Part shown: positions 54,998 to 63,909 of the stretch, piece after piece | Layout: the number at the start of each line of letters is the position of its first letter | Position numbering within the stretch: the stretch's first letter is position 1 | Assembly: GCA_020719045.1 (NCBI GenBank) | Contig: DYQY01000004.1 | Span: 88,447-152,446, forward strand | Length of the DNA stretch: 64,000 bases | Direction of reading: 5' to 3' | Source of the DNA: Candidatus Termititenax sp. | GTDB taxonomy: Bacteria > Margulisbacteria > Riflemargulisbacteria > GWF2-35-9 > DYQY01 | Position numbers and translations under genes: made by a program | Notes under the pieces: generated by a model | The model's database searches: none | The model's input: only the letters and a program-made list of their open reading frames with translations | What the model was told of the DNA's origin: nothing

Positions 54998-55026
54998 ATT
55001 TTATCGTATTTGCTTGCTTTTCACAA
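54998..55026 (-). promoter_or_regulatory. Promoter of the citrate synthase-like operon
   Basis: On the minus strand TTGTGA (55021-55026), a 17-bp spacer and TAAAAT (54998-55003) leave a leader of about 28 nt containing GGAGG. It is a conventional leadered promoter, in contrast with the divergent one for the DUF5674 gene. Confidence 0.6.
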
Positions 55027-55080
55027 TAAAAGCATTTGTAAAGACGATTTACGCCCCCCACCCCCTCAACACATACGTCC

Positions 55081-55110
55081 TTGAACGATTGAACTAGAAA
55101 ACGTTATAAT
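55081..55110 (+). promoter_or_regulatory. Leaderless promoter of the DUF5674 gene group
   Basis: TTGAAC (55081-55086), an 18-bp spacer and a perfect TATAAT (55105-55110) lie exactly 6 nt before ATG 55117. No Shine-Dalgarno fits in that space. Confidence 0.7.
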
Positions 55111-55116
55111 ACTGAT

Positions 55117-55467
55117 ATGAATTTCAAAATAGCTACACTTGAAAAAACACTAGCTTTCTTAGAGCTTTGTGAGCTTTTAGGTGACCCTTATGATTCTATG
55201 GTTAAATTCGCAGTTGATGTTGAACAAGAAACTATCGTTTTTGGTGGAGAAATGCATGCTGATGCAGAGCAAGTCCTATTGGAGCAAGAGTCTAACCAAA
55301 AAGACATTTGGGGAGCCAATCTTTATCCAGAAAGAAACCGTTCAGATTGGCTAGAATACACTTCCCTTATCAATATCCGTCCTACACAAGATAATTTTAG
55401 TATGGAAATTTCCTCTGATGAAATAAAAAACAAAATCAATTCTATTGTTAATAAAGTAGTAAAATAA
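55117..55467 (+). CDS. DUF5674 family protein
   Basis: This 116-residue protein matches DUF5674, with MVKFAVDVEQETIVFGGEMH, a WGANLYPE block and INIRPTQDN. The family has no known function. It has no signal peptide and is probably cytoplasmic. It starts a plus-strand run with the 109-aa unknown 1 nt downstream and recO after that. Its promoter appears leaderless. Confidence 0.8.
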   Translation: MNFKIATLEKTLAFLELCELLGDPYDSMVKFAVDVEQETIVFGGEMHADAEQVLLEQESNQKDIWGANLYPERNRSDWLEYTSLINIRPTQDNFSMEISSDEIKNKINSIVNKVVK

Positions 55468-55468
55468 C

Positions 55469-55798
55469 ATGTTACACAAGACACTTACTCAAGGAAAATG
55501 GGATACATATTCAACGATGCAACAGATACTTTCTATTGGAGCAGAAGTTGGAAGAGCAAAGAACGCTATTGCTAAAGATGATCAAAAAGAAACCAGCAAT
55601 TCATACCTTAGAGGAATAGAACTGCTAGAACTAACTGCTGGAGATAAAAAATGGAAAAGTAAGCTTAAAGAAATACTCTACCTTAAAGAATATTTGGCTT
55701 GGCTCTGGATAACTCAAAATACTAATAAAGATATTTGCTACACATTGTATCGCACTCTGTTAGACATAAGTCCTACGACTTATAAGATAAAAATCTAA
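55469..55798 (+). CDS. Conserved-looking unknown protein (109 aa)
   Basis: This helical protein has an opening pattern (LTQGKWDTYSTMQQILSIGAEVGR) and a later WKSKLKEILYLKEYLAW that resemble a small uncharacterised family I have seen beside DUF5674 genes, from memory only. ATG 55469 comes 1 nt after the DUF5674 stop, so translation is coupled. No catalytic motif is visible. Confidence 0.65.
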   Translation: MLHKTLTQGKWDTYSTMQQILSIGAEVGRAKNAIAKDDQKETSNSYLRGIELLELTAGDKKWKSKLKEILYLKEYLAWLWITQNTNKDICYTLYRTLLDISPTTYKIKI

Positions 55799-55802
55799 TC
55801 AA

Positions 55803-56327
55803 ATGATTCAAACATTAACAGCTTTCAATCTAAAAACCATTCCCTATTCGGAAAGCAGTTTAATAGTACAAGTTTTCTCAAAAGAACATGGCAAACAATC
55901 ACTGATTGCTAAAGGTGTTAAAAAATCTAAAAATGGCAATCTTGGCAAACTAAATACTTTCTCACTGAATAAATATCACGTTAGAAAAAGTAGCGAACAA
56001 TCCCTTAGAACTATCATTATTATTGAAACAATTAAAACCTATGATGAACTTCAGTCTGACTACAATAAGCTAGAGATTGCTTACGAAGCCTTTTGGACAA
56101 TCAATTCAATTATTCAAGATAATCAGGTATCTGAAGAGCTGTTTACGCTTACAGAGGCTACTCTAAATCAAATAGAAAAAGCATCCACTGAAGAACTTTT
56201 GACTATACTTCCTGAATTCAAGAAAAAAATTCTTATTTGCGAAGGGGTCTTGAATCCAAAAGATAAACACCTTAATATTGATAATATTTTAAAGAATTAT
56301 ATAGGCAAACAAATGGTTAAACTATGA
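55803..56327 (+). CDS. recO: DNA repair protein RecO, short form
   Basis: RecO loads RecA with RecR and anneals SSB-coated strands. The N-terminal OB fold (TLTAFNLKTIPYSESSLIVQVFSKEHG, then SLIAKGVKKSKN) is characteristic, followed by a helical domain. At 174 residues it is shorter than the usual 230-250 and lacks the C-terminal zinc-finger cysteines. The stop overlaps the GT4 start (ATGA). The short form may be normal for the lineage. Confidence 0.85.
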   Translation: MIQTLTAFNLKTIPYSESSLIVQVFSKEHGKQSLIAKGVKKSKNGNLGKLNTFSLNKYHVRKSSEQSLRTIIIIETIKTYDELQSDYNKLEIAYEAFWTINSIIQDNQVSEELFTLTEATLNQIEKASTEELLTILPEFKKKILICEGVLNPKDKHLNIDNILKNYIGKQMVKL

Positions 56328-57481
56328 ATATAGCTTTCTTTTCTGACACATACTTACCTCAAATTAATGGAGTAGTAACTTCTATGGAAATTTTCCGTCA
56401 AACACTAGAGGAAAAAGGTCACAATGTTTATATTTTTTGCCCTCAAACTTCTTTTGGACAAAAAAAAGCTGACCCTAGCTATGTCTTTAGATTTAAGTCT
56501 GCCAAACTATTTTTTCAACCAGAATACAGATTATCTTGGCCATACTCAAGAGCGCTAAGTAAATTCAAGTCATTAAATATCGATATTATTCATACACATA
56601 CACCTTTTACAATGGGTATGCTTGCAGTTTTTCTAGCCCAAATGTACAAAAAACCACTAGTTCACACTTACCACACTCTATTTATGGAGTATATTCACTA
56701 CCTGCCTATCCCTTCTGACTATGCAAAGAACTTTGTAACCTGGGCGAGTAAATCCTTTTGCAACCAGAACCACTTAGTAATAGTACCATCCAGACACATC
56801 AAGGATGAGATTACTGAATATAATGTTGTATCACCTATTGAAATAATCCCAACGGGAATAAACCTCACTGACTATCATAAAATTACGACTGAAGATGCAA
56901 AAGAAAAATATAATTTAGATACAGACAAGTATTTCTATCTTGTAACTATCTCGAGAATGGCAAAAGAAAAAAATATTTCCTTCCTTTTAGATGCCTTTAA
57001 ATTATTAAAAGAAAAACACAGTAATTTAAAACTAATCATGATTGGTGACGGGCCAGAAAGAGAACATCAAGAAGAAAAAGCTAAAGAGCTTGGAATATTT
57101 GACGATATAATTATGACTGGGTACATTGAACGTTCTCTAATCTTCCCTATCCTTAAACTCTCTAAAATATTTATCTTTGCATCCAAAACCGAAACGCAGG
57201 GACTTGTTCTTCTTGAAGCAATGTCCATGAAAATTCCATGTGTAGCAATAGACTCAATGGGTGTATCAGACGTTATGGAAAATAATCAAGGTGGGTTTTT
57301 ATGTAATGATGACCTACATGAATATGCAAATACTGTTTCAACCCTAATTACAGACACCAATCTCTATGCTGAAAAACAAGAAGATGCCTACCAAAGAGCA
57401 ACTCATCTATCCGCAAACAAAATGACGAAAAAACTAATCGAGGCATACGAAAACCTAATTGCAACGAATGACCTCCAATAA
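56324..57481 (+). CDS. GT4 family glycosyltransferase (glucosyl-diacylglycerol synthase-like)
   Basis: The GT-B fold shows MNIAFFSDTYLPQINGVVTS, HTHTPFTMGMLAVFLA and, in the C-terminal half, TISRMAKEKNISFLLDAF, MIGDGPEREH and a KTETQGLVLLEAMSMK donor-binding block. These resemble alpha-glycosyltransferases that act on diacylglycerol or phosphatidylinositol at the membrane; the acceptor is inferred. It sits between recO and a short radical SAM gene, overlapping both. Confidence 0.9.
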   Translation: MNIAFFSDTYLPQINGVVTSMEIFRQTLEEKGHNVYIFCPQTSFGQKKADPSYVFRFKSAKLFFQPEYRLSWPYSRALSKFKSLNIDIIHTHTPFTMGMLAVFLAQMYKKPLVHTYHTLFMEYIHYLPIPSDYAKNFVTWASKSFCNQNHLVIVPSRHIKDEITEYNVVSPIEIIPTGINLTDYHKITTEDAKEKYNLDTDKYFYLVTISRMAKEKNISFLLDAFKLLKEKHSNLKLIMIGDGPEREHQEEKAKELGIFDDIIMTGYIERSLIFPILKLSKIFIFASKTETQGLVLLEAMSMKIPCVAIDSMGVSDVMENNQGGFLCNDDLHEYANTVSTLITDTNLYAEKQEDAYQRATHLSANKMTKKLIEAYENLIATNDLQ

Positions 57482-58130
57482 TTTTCAGCTAAGCTCTAAA
57501 TGTCCACTCTCTTGCCTTAACTGTTCAATAGATAACCAGCATAGCAAAGAACAGATAATTACCAAAATATACTCTTCAAAAAAAAACAGCTTAAATATGT
57601 TCTTTAACTTAACAATAGATAACAAAGACCTTCCAGATATTATAAAAGTAATTAAAGAAAAAGAGCAAAAATTTGGATTATTTTATAATGGTCTAAGTAA
57701 CGAAGAATACCTACAATATAACCCTGACTATATTTTATTCCCACTCTTCTCTACAGTTGCAGAAACCCATGATTTATATACAGGCAAGAAAACCTTTTAT
57801 AGAACTATATCGTTCCTAAATTCCTTACCTAGAAAAATAAAAAAATCAATTATTTTCTTTGTTACTAAAGATAACATTTCAGAAACAACTGAACTCTCAA
57901 GCTTGATGTATTCCTTAAAAACAAAAGCACATATTCAGCCAATATCGTTTTATAGTCAGGATGATTTTGATAAAGAAACGCTATTATATTTACAAAGGAT
58001 TGCTAATCAAAAAAACATATCTCTCTTAGGAGTTGCTAATAAAAAGGCACATTGCATAAATTGGATACAAACAACCAATATTTATCATACTATTTATGAC
58101 AAAATCCGCTATTATTTCTTAAAATTTTGA
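57468..58130 (+). CDS. Short radical SAM protein
   Basis: The cluster motif CPLSCLNC (Cx3Cx2C) near the N-terminus is the radical SAM signature. The remaining part of about 200 residues has alternating strand/helix patterns of a partial TIM barrel (SIIFFVTKDNISETTELSSL). It is shorter than most radical SAM enzymes and lacks a clear auxiliary-cluster domain. The ORF track uses TTG 57459; ATG 57468, inside the GT4 3' end, is likelier. The substrate is unknown. Confidence 0.75.
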   Translation: MTSNNFQLSSKCPLSCLNCSIDNQHSKEQIITKIYSSKKNSLNMFFNLTIDNKDLPDIIKVIKEKEQKFGLFYNGLSNEEYLQYNPDYILFPLFSTVAETHDLYTGKKTFYRTISFLNSLPRKIKKSIIFFVTKDNISETTELSSLMYSLKTKAHIQPISFYSQDDFDKETLLYLQRIANQKNISLLGVANKKAHCINWIQTTNIYHTIYDKIRYYFLKF

Positions 58131-58154
58131 ATATGCTAAAAAATATATTATAAT
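58127..58154 (+). promoter_or_regulatory. Leaderless promoter of the solute-binding protein gene
   Basis: TTGAAT (58127-58132), a 16-bp spacer and TATAAT (58149-58154) end exactly 6 nt before ATG 58161. No Shine-Dalgarno is present. It overlaps the stop region of the radical SAM gene. Confidence 0.65.
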
Positions 58155-58160
58155 AAGAAT

Positions 58161-59213
58161 ATGATACGAAAACTTAAATTATCATTATTAATTCTACTAG
58201 TCCCAATGATTTTTGCTACTGAAATTTGGTTTACTGTTGATAAAAGTCAGATTGAGGAAATAACCAAAATAACCAAAGAATTTTTCCCTAACGATGAAGT
58301 GAAGTTTTTCTATTGGGATACTGGGCTTAAAGAAATGTCGAAACTAATAAAATCAGGCAAAAAACCAAATGTGCTTTTAACTGGACATACCTTTGTTCCA
58401 TACATTGCCAATATCGACTCACGGTTCGACCATGTTGAGCCTCTATTTTTAGACATCAGAGCATTATACATTTGGGGGTCTCCTGACGTAACACCTGTTA
58501 ATAGATGGCGTGATGTATTGTTTTATGCTCAAAGCCACCCAGACTTTATTGCTTTTCCTCGCACCTGGAGCTCAAATAAATTATATAACTTCTTATCTTT
58601 TTTCAATGACCAGCTTCCATTCTGGATAAGTCAGACCCCTTTCTCTTCGCAGAATATGATTTACACAGTGAAACTAATCTATAAATTAATGGATAACTAC
58701 CCAATGCTCTTTAAAGATAATCCTGAAGAGTCTTTCCTTAAAAAAGAAAACCAATCTATTATTTCTGGAATCTGGATGTTGAATTTACTGAAAAAACAAA
58801 ATGCTACTTTCTCTGTGTTTGACGTCCCAGCATCTCAAAATGGAGTAAGAGGATTTAAGGGTGCATTTGTTGGAATTTACTTTAAAAATGATACCGAAAC
58901 AAAAGCTATTACAGAAAAACTTAGATCTTTTGAGTTCCAAAGTAAAGCTTGGAAAACTATAAATTTACTTCCAACAAACTCAAAGCTAAAAAATTATTTA
59001 CAAACAGCAGATGCTCAACTAAGTAAACTATATGAAATAGCTGACTACTCACCTTGGGCAACCTCTATTGAACCAAAGAAACTTGAAGAAAGAACCAATG
59101 TCCTAAACTTCCTAATAGATAATAAAACTAATTATCAAGCTCTTGATGAAAAAAATATGAATAAATTTTTCAATAATAGTTTATATTTTAAGTTCATGAG
59201 GCTTCTTCACTAG
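58161..59213 (+). CDS. Periplasmic solute-binding-like protein
   Basis: A signal peptide (IRKLKLSLLILLVPMIFA) is followed by a type II binding-protein pattern: TEIWFTVDKSQIEEITKITKEF, KPNVLLTGHTFVPYI, RALYIWGSPDVTPVNRW and a C-terminal helical lobe. The substrate is unknown and no permease genes adjoin, so it could be a receptor-type or orphan binding protein. It has its own leaderless-looking promoter within the plus-strand run. Confidence 0.7.
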   Translation: MIRKLKLSLLILLVPMIFATEIWFTVDKSQIEEITKITKEFFPNDEVKFFYWDTGLKEMSKLIKSGKKPNVLLTGHTFVPYIANIDSRFDHVEPLFLDIRALYIWGSPDVTPVNRWRDVLFYAQSHPDFIAFPRTWSSNKLYNFLSFFNDQLPFWISQTPFSSQNMIYTVKLIYKLMDNYPMLFKDNPEESFLKKENQSIISGIWMLNLLKKQNATFSVFDVPASQNGVRGFKGAFVGIYFKNDTETKAITEKLRSFEFQSKAWKTINLLPTNSKLKNYLQTADAQLSKLYEIADYSPWATSIEPKKLEERTNVLNFLIDNKTNYQALDEKNMNKFFNNSLYFKFMRLLH

Positions 59214-59214
59214 A

Positions 59215-59754
59215 ATGACCCTTTCTGAAAAAGACAAAAAAGACCTTTTAGGGATAGCTAGGCTATCTATTCTCTCAAAATTTTATCCCTTAAATAGCCC
59301 AACTGATTTCTATGATAAACAATCTTTGAGTACTAAACTTGGTGCTTTTGTAACACTACATAAAGCTGGCAATCTCCGTGGCTGTATTGGACAAATGAAT
59401 AGTGATACACCACTGTATAAAACTATCGAGAATATGGCCAAGCAAGCAGCATTTAATGACCATCGGTTCTCGCCATTACGAGAAGAAGAACTTGCAAATA
59501 TTCAAATTGAAATTAGCATATTGTCTCCTTTTGAAAAAATATCCTACGAAGAGGTAGAGATCGGCAAACACGGGTTACTTCTTAAGTACAACTACATGTC
59601 TGGAGTTTTCCTGCCTCATGTTCCAGTAGAACAAGGTTGGAACAAGGAACAATATATTGAGCATCTTTTTCAAAAAACTGGTGTTCCTTTTACGGAAAGC
59701 ACCTTGCATGATGCTGAGCTATTTGGCTTTACAGCCACTGTTTTTAGTGAATAA
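59215..59754 (+). CDS. AMMECR1 domain protein
   Basis: The LRGCIGQM motif, GAFVTLHKAGNLRG and IQIEISILSPFEKISYEEVEIGKHGLLL with a late LPHVPVEQGWNKEQYIEHL are typical of AMMECR1 (system protein A of AmmeMemoRadiSam clusters). The biochemical function is unknown. A Memo-domain partner is absent here, and the only radical SAM nearby (57.5 kb) is short, so a full AmmeMemoRadiSam locus is not present. It is followed by a strong terminator. Confidence 0.93.
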   Translation: MTLSEKDKKDLLGIARLSILSKFYPLNSPTDFYDKQSLSTKLGAFVTLHKAGNLRGCIGQMNSDTPLYKTIENMAKQAAFNDHRFSPLREEELANIQIEISILSPFEKISYEEVEIGKHGLLLKYNYMSGVFLPHVPVEQGWNKEQYIEHLFQKTGVPFTESTLHDAELFGFTATVFSE

Positions 59755-59811
59755 TTCACCCTTCCGTCAGGCTTTGCCTGCCACCTTCCCTTGAAAAGGG
59801 AAGGATTTTCT
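59755..59811 (+). terminator. Double-hairpin repeat acting as terminator
   Basis: CAGGC-TTT-GCCTG (59768-59780) and then CCTTCCCTT-GAA-AAGGGAAGG (59784-59804) with ATTTTC after it form two hairpins. The second is a strong intrinsic terminator for the plus-strand genes. The whole unit (CTTCCGTCAGGCTTTGCCTG) resembles a widespread REP-like intergenic repeat; that likeness is from memory. Confidence 0.75.
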
Positions 59812-59842
59812 TATAACATAAAGAATTTATCAGGACAATACA

Positions 59843-62800
59843 TTATGATTTCGTGAATTCCATTGCTAATAATTCGCTTTGTTCAAGTACTCTGTCTGCT
59901 TCTATTCTGGCAAGGTCAGGAGGATAACCGTATCTCATAAGTATCTTTTTAACTGTAAGTCGTAGCTTTGCTCTAACATCGTCTCTTTTTTCCCAATCAA
60001 CAGTAGCATTTTTACGAATAACATCCACTATTACATGGATTAGTTCTTTCATTTTATTATCTTCAAGAAATTTTGTTGATTCGTTTTCTGATAAGATAGA
60101 ATAAAAGGCGTATTCTTCAGGGGTTAGACCTACTTCCTCTGCCTTTTTATCTTCCAGTTTCATTTCACGAGCAATGTCGGATAATTCTTTAATAACCTGA
60201 GCTGTATCTATTTGATTATTGTGATATCTCTTAACAATATTTTCTAACATTTCACTGAACCTTTTAGCTTGTATCATGTTTTTTCTTTTTCTTGTTTTTA
60301 TTTCTTCGTTTAATAGTTTTTTAAGTAATTCAAAGGCAATATTTTTTTGTTCTAAATTTTTTACTTCTAATAAGAAATCCTCAGATAAAATATCTAGTGA
60401 AGGAGCTTTTATTCCAACAGCATCAAAGATATCTATTATTCCATCACTACTTAGAGCTTCTTCAACTATTTGCTTAATAGCTGTTTCAACTTCTTTATCT
60501 GTTTTCCAGCCACTTTGAGTGTATTTACCTATTCTTGCTTTTACTGCCTGAAAGAATGCTACATGGTCACGTATTAGCTCAGCTTCAAAACTTGGAATTG
60601 CCATTGCGTAAAGTTTAGATAAAGCTGTAACTTCTGCAACAAATCTATTTTGTAATTTTTCATCTTGTAAAATAAAGTTAGTAGCACCCAAAAGAATCTT
60701 TAATTTTTCATTACTTTCAGCTTTAAAGTAATTTTGATAATTAAAACTGTGAAACATTTGTTCTACTGTTTCAAATTTTGATTTCATGCCTGCGATAACC
60801 TCTGCTATATCAATTACTGGATTACCTTCTCCACCACTTTGGATATAAACAGCCATAGCATTCCGAAGGTCTTGCCCAATTCCAATATAATCAACAATTA
60901 GTCCACCTGGCTTATCCCTATAAACACGATTAACCCTAGCAATTGCCTGCATTAGATTAGCGCCTTGCATCTTCTTATCTAGGTACATTGTGTGAAGACA
61001 TGGAACATCAAAACCAGTTAGCCACATTGACTGAACAATTACCATTTTTAAGGAATCCGAAGGGTCTTTTAACCTTAAAGCTAATTTTTTTCTATCTTCC
61101 TTGCTTGTATGGTGTGGTTGAAAGCTCTCTGGGTCATCACTTGAACTAGTCATAACAACCTTTAATGCGCCCTTGGAAAGATCTTTGTTGTGCCATTCAG
61201 GTCTAAGTTTAATTATCTCTGAATATAGATTTACAGCAATTTGTCTGGTCATACATACAATCATTGCTTTACCTTCAAATACTTGTTGTCTAGCTTCAAA
61301 GTGTTCAATGATGTCTTTGGAAATATCTCTAAGTCTGTCAGGATGACCAACTATTGCATCTATTTGAGAATTCTTCTTTTTAGCTTTTTCTTTTTGTTCT
61401 TCTGTTGCCCCTTCTATTTCATCTATTGCATAGTCAATTTGCTTCACTGCTTCTTGATTCATTCTAATTTTTACTAGCCTTGATTCATAACTAATCGGAA
61501 CTGTTGCTCCATCATCAACTGATTGTTTAATATCATAGATATCAATCTCGTTACCAAAAACTGCTCTAGTTGACCTATCTTCTTTTTCTATTGGTGTTCC
61601 TGTAAAGCCTATAAATGATGCGTTTGGTAAGGCATCTCTGAGATACTTGGCGTTACCGTATCTGATTTCTGAACCGTCATCTGTCTCAAACGTTCTGGCT
61701 TTGAAACCATACTGGCTACGATGTGCTTCATCAGCAACAACTACAATATTTGTTCTTTCTGATAATGTTTCATAAATATTGCCTTCTGTGGGGAAAAACT
61801 TTTGGATAGTAGTAAAAACAATTCCACCACCTAAAACCTTTAATAGTTCTTTTAAATGTTCTCTGTTTTCCGCTTGTACAGGGGTTTGTCTTAATAATCC
61901 CTTACAATTACCAAAAGTAGTAAAGAGCTGGTCATCTAAATCGTTTCTGTCAGTTAAAATAACAATTGTTGGATTTTTCATTTCTGGTTCAATAACGATT
62001 TTGCCTGTGTAGTAAACCATAGAAAGAGATTTACCAGAACCTTGTGTGTGCCAAATTACTCCAATTTTACGATTACCTTGTGTTTCATGAGTTGCTTTGA
62101 GTGTTTCTGTTACTGCTTTTTCAACTGCATAATATTGATGATAGGCGGCAATCTTTTTACTCTTAGTAATAGTGACTAGTCCTGTTTTATGGTCTTTGAT
62201 TTCTTCGTTTTCAAAAACAGTGTTAAATCTAATTAGCTTTAGTAATACTTCTTTTTTAAAAAGTTGTTCCGCCATTATTTGCATTTCAGGCAAAATCCCG
62301 TTTTCTTTTTTCTCAGGTGATTTCCAAGCAAGATACCTGCTAAAGGGTGCTGATACAGAAGATACTCTGGCATCGATACCGTCAGAAATTACACAAAGCG
62401 AGTTGTAGTAAAAGATGCTTGGGATAGCTTGTTTATAGTTACGAATCTGGGTATGGGCTCTTTCTAAAGTTGCTTTTTCATCTGTTGCGTTTTTAAGTTC
62501 TATGACTACAAGAGGTAACCCATTCACAAACACAACTACATCTAATCTTTTTTCATTATTATTTTCTTTAATAACTAACTGGTTTACTACCAAAAAGCTG
62601 TTTTTATTAATATCCTCAATATCAATTATTTTTACATTGAGTCCTTTAGTATTACCATTATTAAAATATTCAACAGTAACTCCGTCTGTTAGCATATTGT
62701 GGAACTTTTCATTATTTAGCATTAAGTCTATTGAACCTAGTTTAAGGATATGTTGATAGGCTTCATGTCTGGCTGATTCTGGTAGCTCTGGATTAAGCCT

Positions 62801-62971
62801 TTTTAATGATTCTCTAAGTTCTACCTCTAGAACAACAGAATCAAAACCCTCTCTTTTAGGATTAGTGGAATATGGGGCGATATCTGGACCGTAATAGTAG
62901 GTATAGCCTTGTTTTACAAGAAGGTCTATAAGTGTTTGCTCAATGTGTTGTTCGGTTAGGTTAATGTGCAT
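59843..62971 (-). CDS. hsdR: Type I restriction enzyme R subunit (HsdR)
   Basis: HsdR supplies DNA translocation and cleavage to a type I R-M complex. The N-terminal nuclease region (GFDSVVLEVELRESL, NGLPLVVIELKNATDE) is followed by SF2 motor motifs: Walker A (WHTQGSGKSLSMVYY), DEAH (VVADEAHRSQYG), SFIGFTGTPIE and the MQAIARVNRVYRDKPGG block, then a helical C-terminal domain that would contact HsdM. The length of 1042 residues is normal. HsdM and HsdS are not in the window and may lie to the right. ATG 62971 has a weak ribosome site; its first codons are repeated at 63.9 kb. Confidence 0.95.
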   Translation of the reverse strand: MHINLTEQHIEQTLIDLLVKQGYTYYYGPDIAPYSTNPKREGFDSVVLEVELRESLKRLNPELPESARHEAYQHILKLGSIDLMLNNEKFHNMLTDGVTVEYFNNGNTKGLNVKIIDIEDINKNSFLVVNQLVIKENNNEKRLDVVVFVNGLPLVVIELKNATDEKATLERAHTQIRNYKQAIPSIFYYNSLCVISDGIDARVSSVSAPFSRYLAWKSPEKKENGILPEMQIMAEQLFKKEVLLKLIRFNTVFENEEIKDHKTGLVTITKSKKIAAYHQYYAVEKAVTETLKATHETQGNRKIGVIWHTQGSGKSLSMVYYTGKIVIEPEMKNPTIVILTDRNDLDDQLFTTFGNCKGLLRQTPVQAENREHLKELLKVLGGGIVFTTIQKFFPTEGNIYETLSERTNIVVVADEAHRSQYGFKARTFETDDGSEIRYGNAKYLRDALPNASFIGFTGTPIEKEDRSTRAVFGNEIDIYDIKQSVDDGATVPISYESRLVKIRMNQEAVKQIDYAIDEIEGATEEQKEKAKKKNSQIDAIVGHPDRLRDISKDIIEHFEARQQVFEGKAMIVCMTRQIAVNLYSEIIKLRPEWHNKDLSKGALKVVMTSSSDDPESFQPHHTSKEDRKKLALRLKDPSDSLKMVIVQSMWLTGFDVPCLHTMYLDKKMQGANLMQAIARVNRVYRDKPGGLIVDYIGIGQDLRNAMAVYIQSGGEGNPVIDIAEVIAGMKSKFETVEQMFHSFNYQNYFKAESNEKLKILLGATNFILQDEKLQNRFVAEVTALSKLYAMAIPSFEAELIRDHVAFFQAVKARIGKYTQSGWKTDKEVETAIKQIVEEALSSDGIIDIFDAVGIKAPSLDILSEDFLLEVKNLEQKNIAFELLKKLLNEEIKTRKRKNMIQAKRFSEMLENIVKRYHNNQIDTAQVIKELSDIAREMKLEDKKAEEVGLTPEEYAFYSILSENESTKFLEDNKMKELIHVIVDVIRKNATVDWEKRDDVRAKLRLTVKKILMRYGYPPDLARIEADRVLEQSELLAMEFTKS

Positions 62972-62974
62972 AAA

Positions 62975-63586
62975 TTATTGCAACATTTTAGCAATAAAAA
63001 GCCCAAGAAGTAACCAAATTATATTGGATACAATATTTCCCATCAATATATCAATAAAGAAATGTTTAATTTTATCTATAGCACTTTTCTTTTTAAGTTT
63101 ATGAATTTTATTTTCATCTATAGATTTTAATATCTCCCAACCAATAGATACTGCCTCTCCAAAAGCATCTAGGCTTTTTAAAGGATCAACTCCAACATTT
63201 TCTAGTTCAAGCTTTCTTGCTTCCTGTACTTTACCTCTAAACTTTTCTTTTTTAGCTATAAACTCAGCTTCTGACATGTTTAAACCAAAAGAACGTAAAT
63301 CTTTAGATTGAAAAATAACATCAATTTCACCTTTCATCTTTGCCCAAAGAAGCTTATAGCAATCTAAAGATATTCTCTGCATATGAGCAGTAGCTTTCTT
63401 TAAATTATCTTCCCTTTGAGCTTGTGATATATCGTTATTATATGTCTGGGCAATATGAGAAAAAGTATTTTCTATTTCAATTAAAATTTGCTGGGGTTTA
63501 TCAGCTAAATATGCAACTAAATCACTATATGCAGGAAGAAAGTATTCTTTATAAATTCTAAAGAAATGTGAATAGTCTAAGCTCAA
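62975..63586 (-). CDS. Unknown membrane-tail protein in type I R-M locus (203 aa)
   Basis: A charged helical N-terminal part of about 170 residues (YNNDISQAQREDNLKKA, RGKVQEARKLELENVG) is followed by a single C-terminal membrane helix (NIVSNIIWLLLGLFIAKML). It is placed 3 bp before hsdR on the same strand. No known domain is recognised. Small membrane-linked proteins in defence loci can act as accessory effectors, but that is only context. Confidence 0.65.
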   Translation of the reverse strand: MSLDYSHFFRIYKEYFLPAYSDLVAYLADKPQQILIEIENTFSHIAQTYNNDISQAQREDNLKKATAHMQRISLDCYKLLWAKMKGEIDVIFQSKDLRSFGLNMSEAEFIAKKEKFRGKVQEARKLELENVGVDPLKSLDAFGEAVSIGWEILKSIDENKIHKLKKKSAIDKIKHFFIDILMGNIVSNIIWLLLGLFIAKMLQ

Positions 63587-63593
63587 GTGAAGA

Positions 63594-63818
63594 TTATTCC
63601 TTTAAAGCGTGTTGAAAAATAGTTTCTATGTCTCCATAATCAGAAATAGGAATAACGTTTCCTCTGGAAGATACAATACTATTTATCAAACTAATAACAT
63701 TAGGTTTTCTTTTGCTAAAAACCATATCATCAATTTCTTTTTTGCTTAAATTACTTGGATTTTTTTTATATTTATCTCTGAAGATAAAACCTAATTTCAC
63801 TGTATTTACTCCACTCAT
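63594..63818 (-). CDS. Unknown small protein (74 aa)
   Basis: ATG 63818 leads a basic N-terminal stretch (FIFRDKYKKNPSNLSKKE) and an acidic C-terminus. The sequence suggests a compact helical protein with no motif I recognise. It lies 7 bp before the 203-aa membrane-tail gene, so the two form a pair. No strong ribosome site is seen. Confidence 0.5.
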   Translation of the reverse strand: MSGVNTVKLGFIFRDKYKKNPSNLSKKEIDDMVFSKRKPNVISLINSIVSSRGNVIPISDYGDIETIFQHALKE

Positions 63819-63909
63819 TTTTTATCTACTGTACACAAAAAATGTTCAATTAATAAGATATTATCATTTTTATTAACATTTTGTAAACTTTTTAACTTAA
63901 ATAGTTTAC

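Noticed and set aside
59215-59754. Complete AmmeMemoRadiSam operon
   Set aside because: No Memo-domain gene is present and the nearby radical SAM protein is too short and lacks the expected architecture.
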